From positions 57,096 to 121,095 of the forward strand of contig JBDSEV010000063.1 in NCBI GenBank assembly GCA_039919885.1: DNA of 64,000 nucleotides. Reading direction: 5' to 3'. Positions 35,588-44,431 of the stretch are shown here, one piece after another; within the stretch, counting starts at the first letter, position 1, and every line of letters starts with the position of its first letter. Position numbers and translations under genes: made by a program. The stretch comes from JACMLD01 sp039919885 (GTDB lineage Bacteria; Bacteroidota; Bacteroidia; Chitinophagales; Chitinophagaceae). The notes under the pieces are model-generated. The model was given only the letters and a program-made list of their open reading frames with translations. It had not been told where the DNA came from and did not search any database.

Positions 35588-36150
35588 GCATTGGTTTTTA
35601 AATGATCGTATCCCTGCGGTAACCTGTTGTAACCATACTTTTTTAATCTTTCGCCCAATCCCTCGTAAAAAGAAGGATCGGTAGGTGTTACGGTAGCTAG
35701 TCCGTCTACATAGCGGTTATATAAACAAAACAGCGCTGCTATCAATACAGTGTCGTGAATTTCTAGGTCGGTGGCGCCAGCCGCTTTGGCCGCCGCAATT
35801 GCATCAGCTGTAACGGCCAGCCCGCTTTCCTGTGTTTGTGCAGCAATGGTGAGCAGGGTTTTCATTTTATCGCTTACGGGCGCAGTCTCAATACATGCTT
35901 TTACTTTTTTCGACGTCTCCGGCTCGCCCAACAGCACATCTGCGGCAGCGGTATGTGCGGTTGCACAAAAATTGCAGCCGTTGCGGTGCGAGACAACAGT
36001 AGCAATTAATTCCCGTTCTGCCTCCGTTAATGAAGAAGGTCCGCGGAGCAAAATTTGTGTCAGCTCACGGATGGGCGCAGCAGTTTCTTTGCTGTATTCA
36101 AGCAGGCCGGTAATGCCCGGTAGATGGGCTTCCAGTGGAATGTATGGCAT
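35584..36150 (-). CDS. AhpD/carboxymuconolactone decarboxylase-like protein, copy 1
   Basis: First gene of the probable operon. The 188-residue protein has the family redox motif GCNFCATAHTAAADVLLG (CxxCxxxH) following ERELIATVVSHRN, then KTLLTIAAQTQESGLAV, GATDLEIHDTVLIAALFCLYNRYVDGLATVTPTDPSFY. The start MPYIPLEAHLPGI at 36150 aligns with the other three copies; a longer frame to 36213 adds unrelated residues. The C-terminal tail is distinct. As for the others, AhpD-like thiol peroxidase/reductase or hydrolase/decarboxylase chemistry is possible. Confidence 0.87.
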   Translation of the reverse strand: MPYIPLEAHLPGITGLLEYSKETAAPIRELTQILLRGPSSLTEAERELIATVVSHRNGCNFCATAHTAAADVLLGEPETSKKVKACIETAPVSDKMKTLLTIAAQTQESGLAVTADAIAAAKAAGATDLEIHDTVLIAALFCLYNRYVDGLATVTPTDPSFYEGLGERLKKYGYNRLPQGYDHLKTNA

Positions 36151-36294
36151 GAACAATTTTTTTAATTGTAAGCAGGAGAAACGGTTGAATAGCATACTGT
36201 ACTCAATCCGCACACGCGAATCTTACCTGGAAAAACAATAAATGGATTGGGTAACAACTTGCATCGGCATTACCTTGTATAAACAGACTGGGTG

Positions 36295-36822
36295 CTAGCA
36301 GGCCTTCGGCGGATGGCCGGCCGTATCGAGGTCAGTGTTGTGCAGCAGCAAAGACAAGTTCTCTTCTGTTGTGGAGACGGCTATAAAAAATGTGGTAAAA
36401 CTGTATTGAATGGCGGTGTGATTGAAGTCCGCGCTGAAAACCATTTTTTTTGCAACCGGGACTTTTCCTGTTTTGGCTGCGGCGTTATCATTCATTTCAC
36501 TTGAGAAGCTGGTTTTATCTTTCTCAAGTTGTGTTTTTTGCCGGTTGGGAATCACCATAATATAGAGGGTGTCATTGAAGACCCGGCGTTTTACATAACT
36601 ATAATGGGTGCCGTTTTCCTCGATGGATCCATCTACGCGCTCAAACTCGTCGCTGTTTCGCGAATATGGCAAATGTAACGGGATGCTCACTTCCAATAGT
36701 TCGCTTTCATTGTATTGGTGTTGATCGAGTTGCTGCACCAACTGCTCTTCTGACCGTTGCATAAAATAACGGAAAGCCAAAGAATAACCACCTGTGTTGA
36801 ACAGGTGAACCGCAAGCAGCAA
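36295..36822 (-). CDS. hypothetical membrane-anchored protein, start uncertain
   Basis: Not assigned a function. The 175-residue sequence has a hydrophobic start (LLAVHLFNTGGYSLAFRYF) resembling a signal anchor, then a charged region with the motif LLEVSIPLHLPYSRNSDEFERVDGSIEENGTHYSY kind of pattern, broken here only by my reading of it as a beta-rich periplasmic domain, and VKRRVFNDTLYIMVIPNR. Similar proteins of comparable size occur across Chitinophagaceae as far as I recall. The listed start is TTG; no ATG exists before the upstream stop, though the frame stays open past base 36861 (ATT and CTG codons available), so the true N-terminus is probably a few residues longer. A 7-base hairpin (36789-36807) lies just inside the gene. 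Confidence 0.6.
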   Translation of the reverse strand: MLLAVHLFNTGGYSLAFRYFMQRSEEQLVQQLDQHQYNESELLEVSIPLHLPYSRNSDEFERVDGSIEENGTHYSYVKRRVFNDTLYIMVIPNRQKTQLEKDKTSFSSEMNDNAAAKTGKVPVAKKMVFSADFNHTAIQYSFTTFFIAVSTTEENLSLLLHNTDLDTAGHPPKAC

Positions 36823-36865
36823 TATGGCAGTTAGTTTTTTCAGCGAAATAAAAATAGGTAAAATT

Positions 36866-37177
36866 TTAATTCTGCAACAATTTTCTTGCCGCGGTTAATT
36901 TTTCCGTTGTCCCGTTAAACAGGAATAAGCAGTTGCAAGGAACGGTGCCGTGTGTTAATTCCAGCAGGCCAACAGGCGGAGAAGGCGTTTGCTGCGCAAT
37001 GGACTGCACAGCATGTACAAATAAACAGCGCATGAAATGGCGAAAGGTATTCGTAGTTTGAGAATATTTTTTTACGGGCTGTTTAGCCAATAATGCTTGT
37101 GTGGCCCTACCAGGAATGTATAGTATGTTTTTGTCAATACTGGCCCTTCCCATGCTGTAACCCATGATTACTTGCAA
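36866..37177 (-). CDS. small open frame upstream of the hypothetical membrane gene (doubtful)
   Basis: 103-residue frame that ends just before the likely start region of the gene at 36295-36822, in a different reading frame. It contains a short cysteine motif CNCLFLFNG near the C-terminus. No family recognised. The proximity suggests co-transcription if real, but composition is weak and it may be spurious. Confidence 0.25.
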   Translation of the reverse strand: MQVIMGYSMGRASIDKNILYIPGRATQALLAKQPVKKYSQTTNTFRHFMRCLFVHAVQSIAQQTPSPPVGLLELTHGTVPCNCLFLFNGTTEKLTAARKLLQN

Positions 37178-37300
37178 GCAACCTTAAAGGTAAACGAACG
37201 AATGCCGATTCAATTTTGTCCTGTTTTTCCGTTTTTTTGTGCAATTGCTGTAACATATGTTCTCGCGCCAGCGTCTCTCATTATTACAAAACCTGTGTTA

Positions 37301-37666
37301 ATGAAAATACGACTCCACGAAATTGAATTTGGCGCAGGTAATACTGATAAAAGCAAGGGCTTTTACCAGGCAATCTTAGGCCTGGACCCTATAATTGATG
37401 GAGCACAATTGAAGGTTTTCAACTCGGGTGTTGCGGGCGTGGATTTCAATGTTTCTGAAAATCAGCCTGCCAAAACGGTCACCACCAGTTTTTTAACAGA
37501 TGATCTGCAAAAGCTGATTGAACGGCTCCAGCTGACCGGCGTACTATTTGAAGGTCCTTCTACCGCGCATTTTGGTATGTTGTCTATTTCTTTACAGGAT
37601 CCGGACGGTAACTTTATCAGGATTAATCAGCCCACCAAAGAATCTCCCAGCTGGTTGAAGGTGTAA
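37301..37666 (+). CDS. VOC family protein
   Basis: Glyoxalase/dioxygenase-fold protein of 121 residues. Visible are MKIRLHEIEFGAGNTDKSKGFYQAILGL-type first beta-alpha-beta unit (pieces EIEFGAGNTDKSKGFY and AILGLDPI), a central GVDFNVSENQPAKTVTTSFL and the terminal SISLQDPDGNFIRI with the usual DPDGN-xI ending. The frame can be extended upstream to 37172, but that adds hydrophobic residues without family match, so the ATG at 37301 is used. Reaction and metal use unknown. Confidence 0.8.
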   Translation: MKIRLHEIEFGAGNTDKSKGFYQAILGLDPIIDGAQLKVFNSGVAGVDFNVSENQPAKTVTTSFLTDDLQKLIERLQLTGVLFEGPSTAHFGMLSISLQDPDGNFIRINQPTKESPSWLKV

Positions 37667-38135
37667 GCCTTCCTCTTCAGTAGCCCATCATAGTGGCTTT
37701 GTAAAATAGCTGCTCATTTGTTTATTTATGTGCAATGACTACGCCTGCAGTTCGGGTGCTATGCAGGCTGCAACACACAGGCTTGCATTCAGCGTGTAGC
37801 TGATAGTCCATATTTTTTTATTTTATACTTCCTTTCCATTTTTTAACGCCTTGTCGGCCGGGAACTGGCATTAGCGGCTGCCCTGCTTCTTTGTTAAAAA
37901 ATACCATGCCTTGATGCCCCGCTGCGTTATCTACTTTAGCATTCTGATCGCCTGCAGACTAAGGCCGGGCAATACGCGCAATGCGTTGCTTCGTAAATAA
38001 TTATTCGTAAATAAATTTAATGATTGTCTTTTTTAAGTCAATGCTATAGTGCGGACCAGCCCTTGCGGGTATTAAATTTGGACGTGTCGTTCGTGATTAG
38101 CTTGCATGTCGTATTTTTCACACTAAATCTGCAAA
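37667..38135. other. 469-base gene-free region
   Basis: No credible gene. A 7-base hairpin GCCTGCA / TGCAGGC (37743-37749, 37762-37768) without a T run is present, and a promoter box for the downstream M14 gene is at 38073. Confidence 0.5.
38073..38080 (+). promoter_or_regulatory. -7 promoter box of the M14 peptidase gene
   Basis: TAAATTTG matches TAnnTTTG, 55 bases before the ATG. Confidence 0.5.
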
Positions 38136-39863
38136 ATGAAGAAACTACTGCTGCTACTGTTATGTTATCTGCCTGTCGTACTTTCTGCGCAGCAAATAAC
38201 TACGCGTTTTGAACAATCGGGTGGTACTGCGTCGCCCGCCTATGCTGAAATAATCAGCTGGTGGAAAATGCTGGATGCGCAATCAGATAAGGTAAAGATG
38301 GTTCAAATGGGTGCCAGTGATGCCGGTTTCCCGCTGCACCTGGTGATTGTTTCCGGTGATAAGGACTTCAATTTTGAAAGTCTGCGCAAAAAAAATAAGC
38401 GGATTATTTTGATAAACAATGGCATACATCCCGGGGAGCCGGATGGCATTGATGCTTCCATGATGTTGGTAAGGGATATTGTTACCAACAAAAAATCGCT
38501 GCCCAATAATATTGTACTGGCTATCATTCCGGTTTATAATATCGGCGGCTGTCTTAACCGAAGTAAAAACTACCGGATCGATCAGAACGGACCGGTAGAA
38601 AAAGGATTTCGTGGCAATTCTCAAAACCTTGATCTCAACCGCGACTTTATAAAATCCGATTCAAAGGAAGCAAGATCTTTTGCGGAGATTTTTCATTTGT
38701 GCGATCCGGACGTGTTTATTGATAACCATGTCAGTAACGGTGCAGATTACCAGCACGTGATGACCCTGCTTACATCGCAGCACAATAAGCTGGGTGGAGC
38801 AATGGGAGAATTCATGAACAAGGATTTTGAACCGGGTCTCTATGCTTCAATGAAAGAAAAGGGATATGACCTGGTACCCTACATCAACGCTTTTGGCGAT
38901 ACGCCGGAAACCGGCTGGTCAGAATATTTTGACGGTCCCAGGTACAGCAGCGGTTATGCATCCCTGTGGCAAACCTTTGCTTTTGTTCCGGAAACACATA
39001 TGCTAAAGGCGTACGACAAACGGGTAAAAGCAACGTACGTATTAATGGAAAGCTTTATCAGTTTTACCAGTAACAATAGTGAGAAAATAAAAACATTGCG
39101 GGAGCAAGCAAAACAATCTGTTAAAACACAGGCAGAATTCCCAATAGCGTGGAGCCTGGATAAATCGCAGTCAGTAGAGATAACATACAAAGGTTTTGAA
39201 GCAGGAAGGAAACCAAGTGCTGTGTCGGGCCTGCCCCGGTTATACTATGATCGCAACAAACCTTTTGAAAAGAAAGTTCCTTTTTACAATACCTGGCAAA
39301 CCGCTGCAACAGTTAAGAAACCACTTGCCTATATTATTCCGCAGGGCTGGTGGAAAATTATTGACTTATTGAAAATTAATAAGGTACAGTTGCGCCGACT
39401 TGCTGCTGACAGCAGTATGGAAGTAGAGTTGTACCGTATCGAGGATTTTAAATCATATCCGCGCCAGTATGAAAGTCATCACCTTAATACCGAAGTTAAA
39501 ATAAGCAGCACGGTAAAAAGAATTAATTTTAGAAAGGGCGATTATTATATACCCATGAACCAGGTGGCGAACCGTTTTATAACAGAAGTGCTGGAGCCGC
39601 AGGGAGGTGATTCTTATTTTGCGTGGAATTTCTTTGACGCTACGCTGGGTCAGAAAGAAGGGTATAGCAGTTATGTGTTTGAAGACACGGCAGAGGAGTT
39701 CTTGAGAAACAATCCATCTATAAAAACTCAATTGGAAGAACGCAAAGCCACTGATACCGCCTTTGCCAAAAACGGGCCGGCACAATTGAATTTTGTATAT
39801 CAGCATTCACCTTATTTTGAACCAGACCTGATGCGCTACCCCATTTACCGGGTGTTGCGCTAA
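38136..39863 (+). CDS. exported M14-family zinc carboxypeptidase
   Basis: Secreted metallopeptidase of 575 residues. Signal peptide 1-18 (ending VLSAQ). The zinc-site motif HPGE (NNGIHPGEPDGIDA, near residue 100) and the second ligand histidine in IDNHVSNGADYQHV (near 195) are present, as is the substrate-site NLDLNRDF near residue 168; a catalytic Glu candidate lies in FVPETHMLKAYDKR near 285. The C-terminal half (residues about 300-575) is an additional domain without assignment. Bacteroidota proteins of this kind are often annotated simply as M14 peptidase; cell location is periplasmic or extracellular. No T9SS sorting tail is seen. Stands alone. Confidence 0.9.
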   Translation: MKKLLLLLLCYLPVVLSAQQITTRFEQSGGTASPAYAEIISWWKMLDAQSDKVKMVQMGASDAGFPLHLVIVSGDKDFNFESLRKKNKRIILINNGIHPGEPDGIDASMMLVRDIVTNKKSLPNNIVLAIIPVYNIGGCLNRSKNYRIDQNGPVEKGFRGNSQNLDLNRDFIKSDSKEARSFAEIFHLCDPDVFIDNHVSNGADYQHVMTLLTSQHNKLGGAMGEFMNKDFEPGLYASMKEKGYDLVPYINAFGDTPETGWSEYFDGPRYSSGYASLWQTFAFVPETHMLKAYDKRVKATYVLMESFISFTSNNSEKIKTLREQAKQSVKTQAEFPIAWSLDKSQSVEITYKGFEAGRKPSAVSGLPRLYYDRNKPFEKKVPFYNTWQTAATVKKPLAYIIPQGWWKIIDLLKINKVQLRRLAADSSMEVELYRIEDFKSYPRQYESHHLNTEVKISSTVKRINFRKGDYYIPMNQVANRFITEVLEPQGGDSYFAWNFFDATLGQKEGYSSYVFEDTAEEFLRNNPSIKTQLEERKATDTAFAKNGPAQLNFVYQHSPYFEPDLMRYPIYRVLR

Positions 39864-40024
39864 GCCATTCAATGAAATGCTTTTCTAATAATTTTTCAAG
39901 AAAGCATGGCCTATGCGTACCAAAACGCCTGCAAATGCTCTTTTTACGCCAATACCAAATTTGTTCAGTTGGTGTCGCTTACCGTTGTCGGAAAATTTAC
40001 GGCTGGTTTCTTGGTGGACTGCCT

Positions 40025-40032
40025 TAATTTTG
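40025..40032 (+). promoter_or_regulatory. -7 promoter box of the transketolase/glycan cluster
   Basis: TAATTTTG matches TAnnTTTG and lies 38 bases before the ATG at 40071. It falls inside the longer open frame starting at 39906, which supports the shorter start. Confidence 0.6.
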
Positions 40033-40070
40033 CCGGCATTACAGTCGCTTTTTTCACCAATGCCAATCCA

Positions 40071-40823
40071 ATGCTAGAAACCCAAAGAGATGCTGTCAGA
40101 AATCGGCTTATCAAAATGTACAAAGCCGCTAATGCCGGGCATGTTGGATCTTCCTTGTCCTGCCTGGAAATGATGGTTTTTGTCCGCTCCTACCTGATGA
40201 AGCCCAATGATGAATTTATCTTATCAAAAGGGCATGCGGCTGCTTTATTATACAGCGTGCTGGCAGAGGAGGGTTCGCTGTCTGCAGCAGACATCGAAAG
40301 TTTTTATAAGGATGGCACGCTGTTATCCGCGCATCCGCCCGTAAATAAAATTAAAGGAATTCCATTTGCTACTGGTAGTTTAGGACATGGGTTGTCACTT
40401 GCTGCGGGCTTTGCTTTGGCCGGCCGGCTCAAAAAAAACACCAGGAAAATATATTGCATCACTTCGGATGGAGAATTGAATGAAGGCAGCACCTGGGAAG
40501 CCGCATTGTTTATCGCGCATCATTGTTTAAAAGACATTACGTGGTTGATAGATAGAAACCAGCTGCAGGGTTTTGGCAGAACAGAAGAGACGCTTAAGCT
40601 GGAGCCACTCGATAAAAAACTGGAAAGCTTCGGGTTCCAGGTGGTTATTGCCGACGGACATGATTTTAATTCCTTAAAGAAAGCGGTCGCCGCCTATCAG
40701 CACGAGTTACCCCTGGCTGTCATCTGTAACACAACAAAAGGGAAAGATCTTACGCTGCAGGATACCGTTGATTGTCACTATCTGCCACTCACGGATGCAG
40801 ATTTTAATAAACTAATACAGTAA
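40071..40823 (+). CDS. transketolase, N-terminal (TPP-binding) subunit
   Basis: Half of a split transketolase, 250 residues. The TPP-binding pattern is CITSDGELNEGSTWEAALF...LIDRNQLQGFG, where the usual GDG is SDG; upstream are GHVGSSLSCLEMMVF and LSKGHAAALLYSVL with the transketolase SKGH motif. The partner subunit follows 4 bases later. Free-standing N- and C-terminal transketolase genes in glycan clusters are thought to make unusual sugars or to transfer two-carbon units. The frame could begin at 39906, but residues before MLETQRDAV are unlike transketolase and the promoter lies within them. Confidence 0.9.
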   Translation: MLETQRDAVRNRLIKMYKAANAGHVGSSLSCLEMMVFVRSYLMKPNDEFILSKGHAAALLYSVLAEEGSLSAADIESFYKDGTLLSAHPPVNKIKGIPFATGSLGHGLSLAAGFALAGRLKKNTRKIYCITSDGELNEGSTWEAALFIAHHCLKDITWLIDRNQLQGFGRTEETLKLEPLDKKLESFGFQVVIADGHDFNSLKKAVAAYQHELPLAVICNTTKGKDLTLQDTVDCHYLPLTDADFNKLIQ

Positions 40824-40827
40824 CAGG

Positions 40828-41739
40828 ATGCGGAAAGAATTTGCGCAGGCGATAACTGATTTGGCGGCTGAAAATGATAAGATTATTTTTCTCACCGGCG
40901 ACCTTGGTTTCATGGCGTTGGAAGGCGTGAAAGCTGCAATGGGCGAAAGATTTATAAATGCTGGTGTGGCAGAACAGAACATGGCTTCTATGGCGGCTTC
41001 ACTGGCATACGAAGGTTTTATTCCGATCATCTACAGCATCTCGCCTTTTATTACCCTACGGCCTTACGAACAAATAAGAAATGACATTTGTCTTCACCAC
41101 CTGCCTGTGAAAATCATAGCCAACGGCGGTGGATACGGTTATGGTATTATGGGAGCAACGCACCATAATATAGAAGACATTGGTGCGATGCGCCTGTTGC
41201 CTAATATGAAAGTTTTTGTTCCTTTTACCGGAGATGATGTAGCGGCGGCGCTGGCAGCCATGATAAATGATCCGTCACCAAATTATTTGCGCTTGAACCT
41301 GGCATCTGCTCAGCCTGGGATTAATGCGTTTTCTGAATGGAGAAAAATCAATACGGCAAAAAATAAAGCCAGCGCTATTGTAATAGCCACAGGAACTGTG
41401 GCAGATAATTTATTTAAATTGCCGGAACCACAGCGCCACCAATTGGATATATGGCTGCTCAGCAAGTTTCCGGTTACACATATACCGGAAGAATTGCTGA
41501 ACAATATCACTGCAGTAAAAAATGTGATTACTTTGGAAGAGCACCAGGGTCAATGCGGAATGCACGAAACACTGGCGAGTTTGCTGCTGCATCAACTAAA
41601 CGTTCCGGTACAATACCATAACCTGTACGCGGATGGATATCCAAGCGGGCAATATGGATCCCAGCAGTGGCACCTGGCAGAAAATAGTCTCGGCGGTAAA
41701 AACCTCGAAAACAAGATAGCAGAATTTATAAGCAATTAA
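40828..41739 (+). CDS. transketolase, C-terminal subunit
   Basis: Second half of the split transketolase, 303 residues, with the pyrimidine-binding and C-terminal domains: INAGVAEQNMASMAASLAYEG (Glu that activates TPP), PFITLRPYEQIRNDICLHHLPVKI and GYGYGIMGATHHNIEDIG. The C-terminal domain includes VKNVITLEEHQGQCGMHETLASLLL. Active as a heterodimer with the upstream product by analogy. Same strand, 4-base gap. Confidence 0.92.
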   Translation: MRKEFAQAITDLAAENDKIIFLTGDLGFMALEGVKAAMGERFINAGVAEQNMASMAASLAYEGFIPIIYSISPFITLRPYEQIRNDICLHHLPVKIIANGGGYGYGIMGATHHNIEDIGAMRLLPNMKVFVPFTGDDVAAALAAMINDPSPNYLRLNLASAQPGINAFSEWRKINTAKNKASAIVIATGTVADNLFKLPEPQRHQLDIWLLSKFPVTHIPEELLNNITAVKNVITLEEHQGQCGMHETLASLLLHQLNVPVQYHNLYADGYPSGQYGSQQWHLAENSLGGKNLENKIAEFISN

Positions 41740-41740
41740 T

Positions 41741-43681
41741 ATGTTGGAAGGTAATATCAAAAACGAAATCCAAAAACTGCAGGGCCCAATAGTAATATTT
41801 GGCGCAGGCGGTTTTATAGGAAGCAACTTGTTTCGTTATATTTTGCAATACAGGGATGATGTGTATGCAATTACTTCTACTTCTTTTGTTCCCTGGAGAA
41901 TAGATGACTTGAGGGAAGGCCGCATCATCCGGACCGATATTACTAATAAGACCGATCTTGAAAGGCTATTTAGTCAGCATGCCTTTAAAACAATTTTTGA
42001 CCTGGCAGCTTATGGCGCCTATTCAAAGCAAACAGATGTAAAATTAATTTACAGGACGAACGTGATTGGTTTACTTAATTTGCTGGAGCTTACAGTGGCC
42101 TACAATATCAGTGCATTTGTACATGCAGGCAGTTCTTCAGAATATGGATTGAATTGTAAAGCGCCCCTGGAAACGGCAGAACTGCTTCCCAACAGCCACT
42201 ATGCAGTTACCAAGGCCTCCGCGGCCAATATGATCAAATACTACGGCACCATTCTGCAATACCCAATTGTTAATTTGAGGTATTATTCCATTTACGGGGA
42301 GTATGAAGAACCCGACAGGCTTATACCGCGTATCATTGAAATGGGGATGCAGAAAGAATACCCACCCCTTGTACAACCGGATATTTCAAGAGATTTTGTT
42401 TATATAGACGACGCGGTATATGCCACACTGCTGGCTGCCAACGCCGATTTCAATATTATCGGCGGACAGTCCATTAACATTGCCTCTAATATAAAAACCA
42501 CCATTAAAGATCTGGCAGCTACTGCCAAAGATATATTCGCCATTCCCGGTGAACCGGCATGGGGCGACTTTGCCAACCGCAAGTGGGATCTGAAAGAATG
42601 GTATGGTAACGCTGCGCTGGCAAAAGCAGTCTTACACTGGGAGGCAACTACCAGCGTGCGGGAGGGGTTGATAAAAACATATAAATGGCAGGCGGCATAT
42701 TCAAAACCATTGTATGAAAAAAAGATATACCAGGACCAGATAATGCACAAAATTACAGCCGTGATTGCCTGTTATAAAGATGCGCAGGCGATGCCCATCA
42801 TGTATGAACGACTGGTAAAAACTTTTCATAGCATCAACGCTGATTATGAGATCATTTTTGTAAACGATGCCAGTCCGGATAATACCGCCGAAGTGCTGAT
42901 GGTGCTGGCCCAGCAGGACAGTCATGTAACCGGCATAGAACATTCGAGAAATTTCGGCTCACAAAGTGCTTTTATGAGCGGCATGGAAATCGCCACGGGC
43001 GACGTGGTGGTCTTGCTGGATGGCGACCTGCAGGATCCCCCGGAACTGATAGCAGAATTTTATGCGAAGTGGAAGGAAGGTAATGATGTGGTATACGGGC
43101 AACGTATAAAGCGAGATGGCAATAAAATTTTGGTACGCTTGTACAAGGTCTTTTACCGGATATTCCGAAACCTCTCTTATGTTCCCATACCACTGGATGC
43201 CGGTGATTTTTCTATGATGGATAAAAAAGTAGTAAATGAATTGGTAAAGCTTCCGGAAACCGACCAATTCCTTCGGGGATTGAGGGCATGGGTAGGTTTT
43301 AAACAGGTAGGGGTGCCTTATGTAAGGCCGGAAAGAATGTTTGGCGTAACCACCAATAACTGGCGAAAAAATATTGGATGGGCTAGAAAAGCCATCTTCT
43401 CTTTTAGCTATGTGCCACTGGAATTACTGACCTATCTCGGGTGGATACTGACCTTGCTTTCTTTTGTTGCTATTGTTGTGCAGCTTGTTTTATATTTTAC
43501 CGGTGTGCCGGTGCCGCACGGCATCACTTCCATAATAGTACTTATTTTATTTTTTGGCGGACTAAATATGCTCGCCGTTTCTATTCTCGGTGAGTACCAG
43601 GCTAAAATATTAGAAGAAGTAAAAAAGCGGCCAAAGTTCATCAGGCGGCGGATCATACAATCTTCCAATGATAAAATATGA
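41741..43681 (+). CDS. fusion: NAD-dependent sugar epimerase/dehydratase + family-2 glycosyltransferase
   Basis: One 646-residue chain with two complete enzymes. Residues about 15-325 form an extended-SDR sugar-nucleotide enzyme: FGAGGFIGSNLF nucleotide motif, the SSSEYG segment and Tyr-Lys in HYAVTKAS. Residues about 335-646 form a polyprenol-linked type GT2: AVIACYKDAQAMP start, NDASPDNTAEV, DGDLQDPPELI (metal-binding acidic motif) and two C-terminal membrane helices (about 565-585 and 600-625). The junction contains Met335 (ATG at 42743), which looks like an ancestral start of the GT. The gene begins 1 base after the transketolase stop, and its stop overlaps the next gene by 4 bases. The two active sites may act on one undecaprenyl-linked sugar. 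Related pairs are separate genes elsewhere (inference). Confidence 0.88.
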   Translation: MLEGNIKNEIQKLQGPIVIFGAGGFIGSNLFRYILQYRDDVYAITSTSFVPWRIDDLREGRIIRTDITNKTDLERLFSQHAFKTIFDLAAYGAYSKQTDVKLIYRTNVIGLLNLLELTVAYNISAFVHAGSSSEYGLNCKAPLETAELLPNSHYAVTKASAANMIKYYGTILQYPIVNLRYYSIYGEYEEPDRLIPRIIEMGMQKEYPPLVQPDISRDFVYIDDAVYATLLAANADFNIIGGQSINIASNIKTTIKDLAATAKDIFAIPGEPAWGDFANRKWDLKEWYGNAALAKAVLHWEATTSVREGLIKTYKWQAAYSKPLYEKKIYQDQIMHKITAVIACYKDAQAMPIMYERLVKTFHSINADYEIIFVNDASPDNTAEVLMVLAQQDSHVTGIEHSRNFGSQSAFMSGMEIATGDVVVLLDGDLQDPPELIAEFYAKWKEGNDVVYGQRIKRDGNKILVRLYKVFYRIFRNLSYVPIPLDAGDFSMMDKKVVNELVKLPETDQFLRGLRAWVGFKQVGVPYVRPERMFGVTTNNWRKNIGWARKAIFSFSYVPLELLTYLGWILTLLSFVAIVVQLVLYFTGVPVPHGITSIIVLILFFGGLNMLAVSILGEYQAKILEEVKKRPKFIRRRIIQSSNDKI

Positions 43682-44418
43682 GCGAAAAATTTCAACCGGT
43701 TTCAAACACACCGCCCATTGGTTTTGCCGGAAAAATAAAATTCTACGGCAGGATGTTGCTGGATCTGCAGATATTAACAATCTTCAAGCATGTAAAAAGG
43801 TATTTGCCAACCTATACCGGCAACGTCCTTGATATTGGCTGCGGCCAGTCGCCGTATAAATTTCTGCTGGATAAAACACGCACCCGTTACTATGGTATAG
43901 ATGTAGTGGAAGCCGGTGCATTTGGTTATGACAATCCCGAGGTCACCGCGTTCGACGGGCAGCATATTCCTTTTGCCGATGACATGTTCACCGGCATCAT
44001 TTGCACCGAGGTGCTGGAACATGTACAGGGGTTCCAATTTTTGATAGACGAAATGTACAGAACAGCAAAAAAAGGTGCGGATATTATCGTTACTGTACCA
44101 TGGTCTGCGCGTTATCATTATATTCCGCATGATTATTTCAGGTACACACCCAGCAGCCTTAAAACGATGTTCTCTCAATTTTCTAGTGTAACTGTACAAC
44201 CAAGGGGAACCGACATAGCCGTCATTGGTTCCAAAATGATTGTGTTATTTGTGAGCGGATTTTTTCCCGCTGCGCCCTGGAAATATATTTTTCTTCCAAT
44301 TTATATAATAGCACTGCCTTTACTTGCACTGGCTGTTTTTATGGCGCATGTTGCTATTGCTTTTGGCATAGGAAACGACGATGATCCGTTGGGTTACACA
44401 ATTATAATTAAGAAATAA
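43678..44418 (+). CDS. SAM-dependent methyltransferase with C-terminal membrane segments
   Basis: Class I methyltransferase of 246 residues. Motif I VLDIGCGQSPYKFLL lies near residue 50, followed by acidic motif YYGIDVVEAG and the motif IICTEVLEHVQGF near 105. The last 60 residues contain two hydrophobic stretches (ILFLPIYIIALPLLALAVF-like), so the protein may be anchored to the membrane next to the glycosyltransferase. Starts in a 4-base ATGA overlap with the preceding gene. Probable role: methylation of a sugar residue. Confidence 0.83.
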   Translation: MSEKFQPVSNTPPIGFAGKIKFYGRMLLDLQILTIFKHVKRYLPTYTGNVLDIGCGQSPYKFLLDKTRTRYYGIDVVEAGAFGYDNPEVTAFDGQHIPFADDMFTGIICTEVLEHVQGFQFLIDEMYRTAKKGADIIVTVPWSARYHYIPHDYFRYTPSSLKTMFSQFSSVTVQPRGTDIAVIGSKMIVLFVSGFFPAAPWKYIFLPIYIIALPLLALAVFMAHVAIAFGIGNDDDPLGYTIIIKK

Positions 44419-44431
44419 ATACTGAATTATT

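Noticed and set aside
39906..40070. Longer transketolase N-subunit start
   Set aside because: Extra residues do not resemble transketolase and a promoter box lies inside them.
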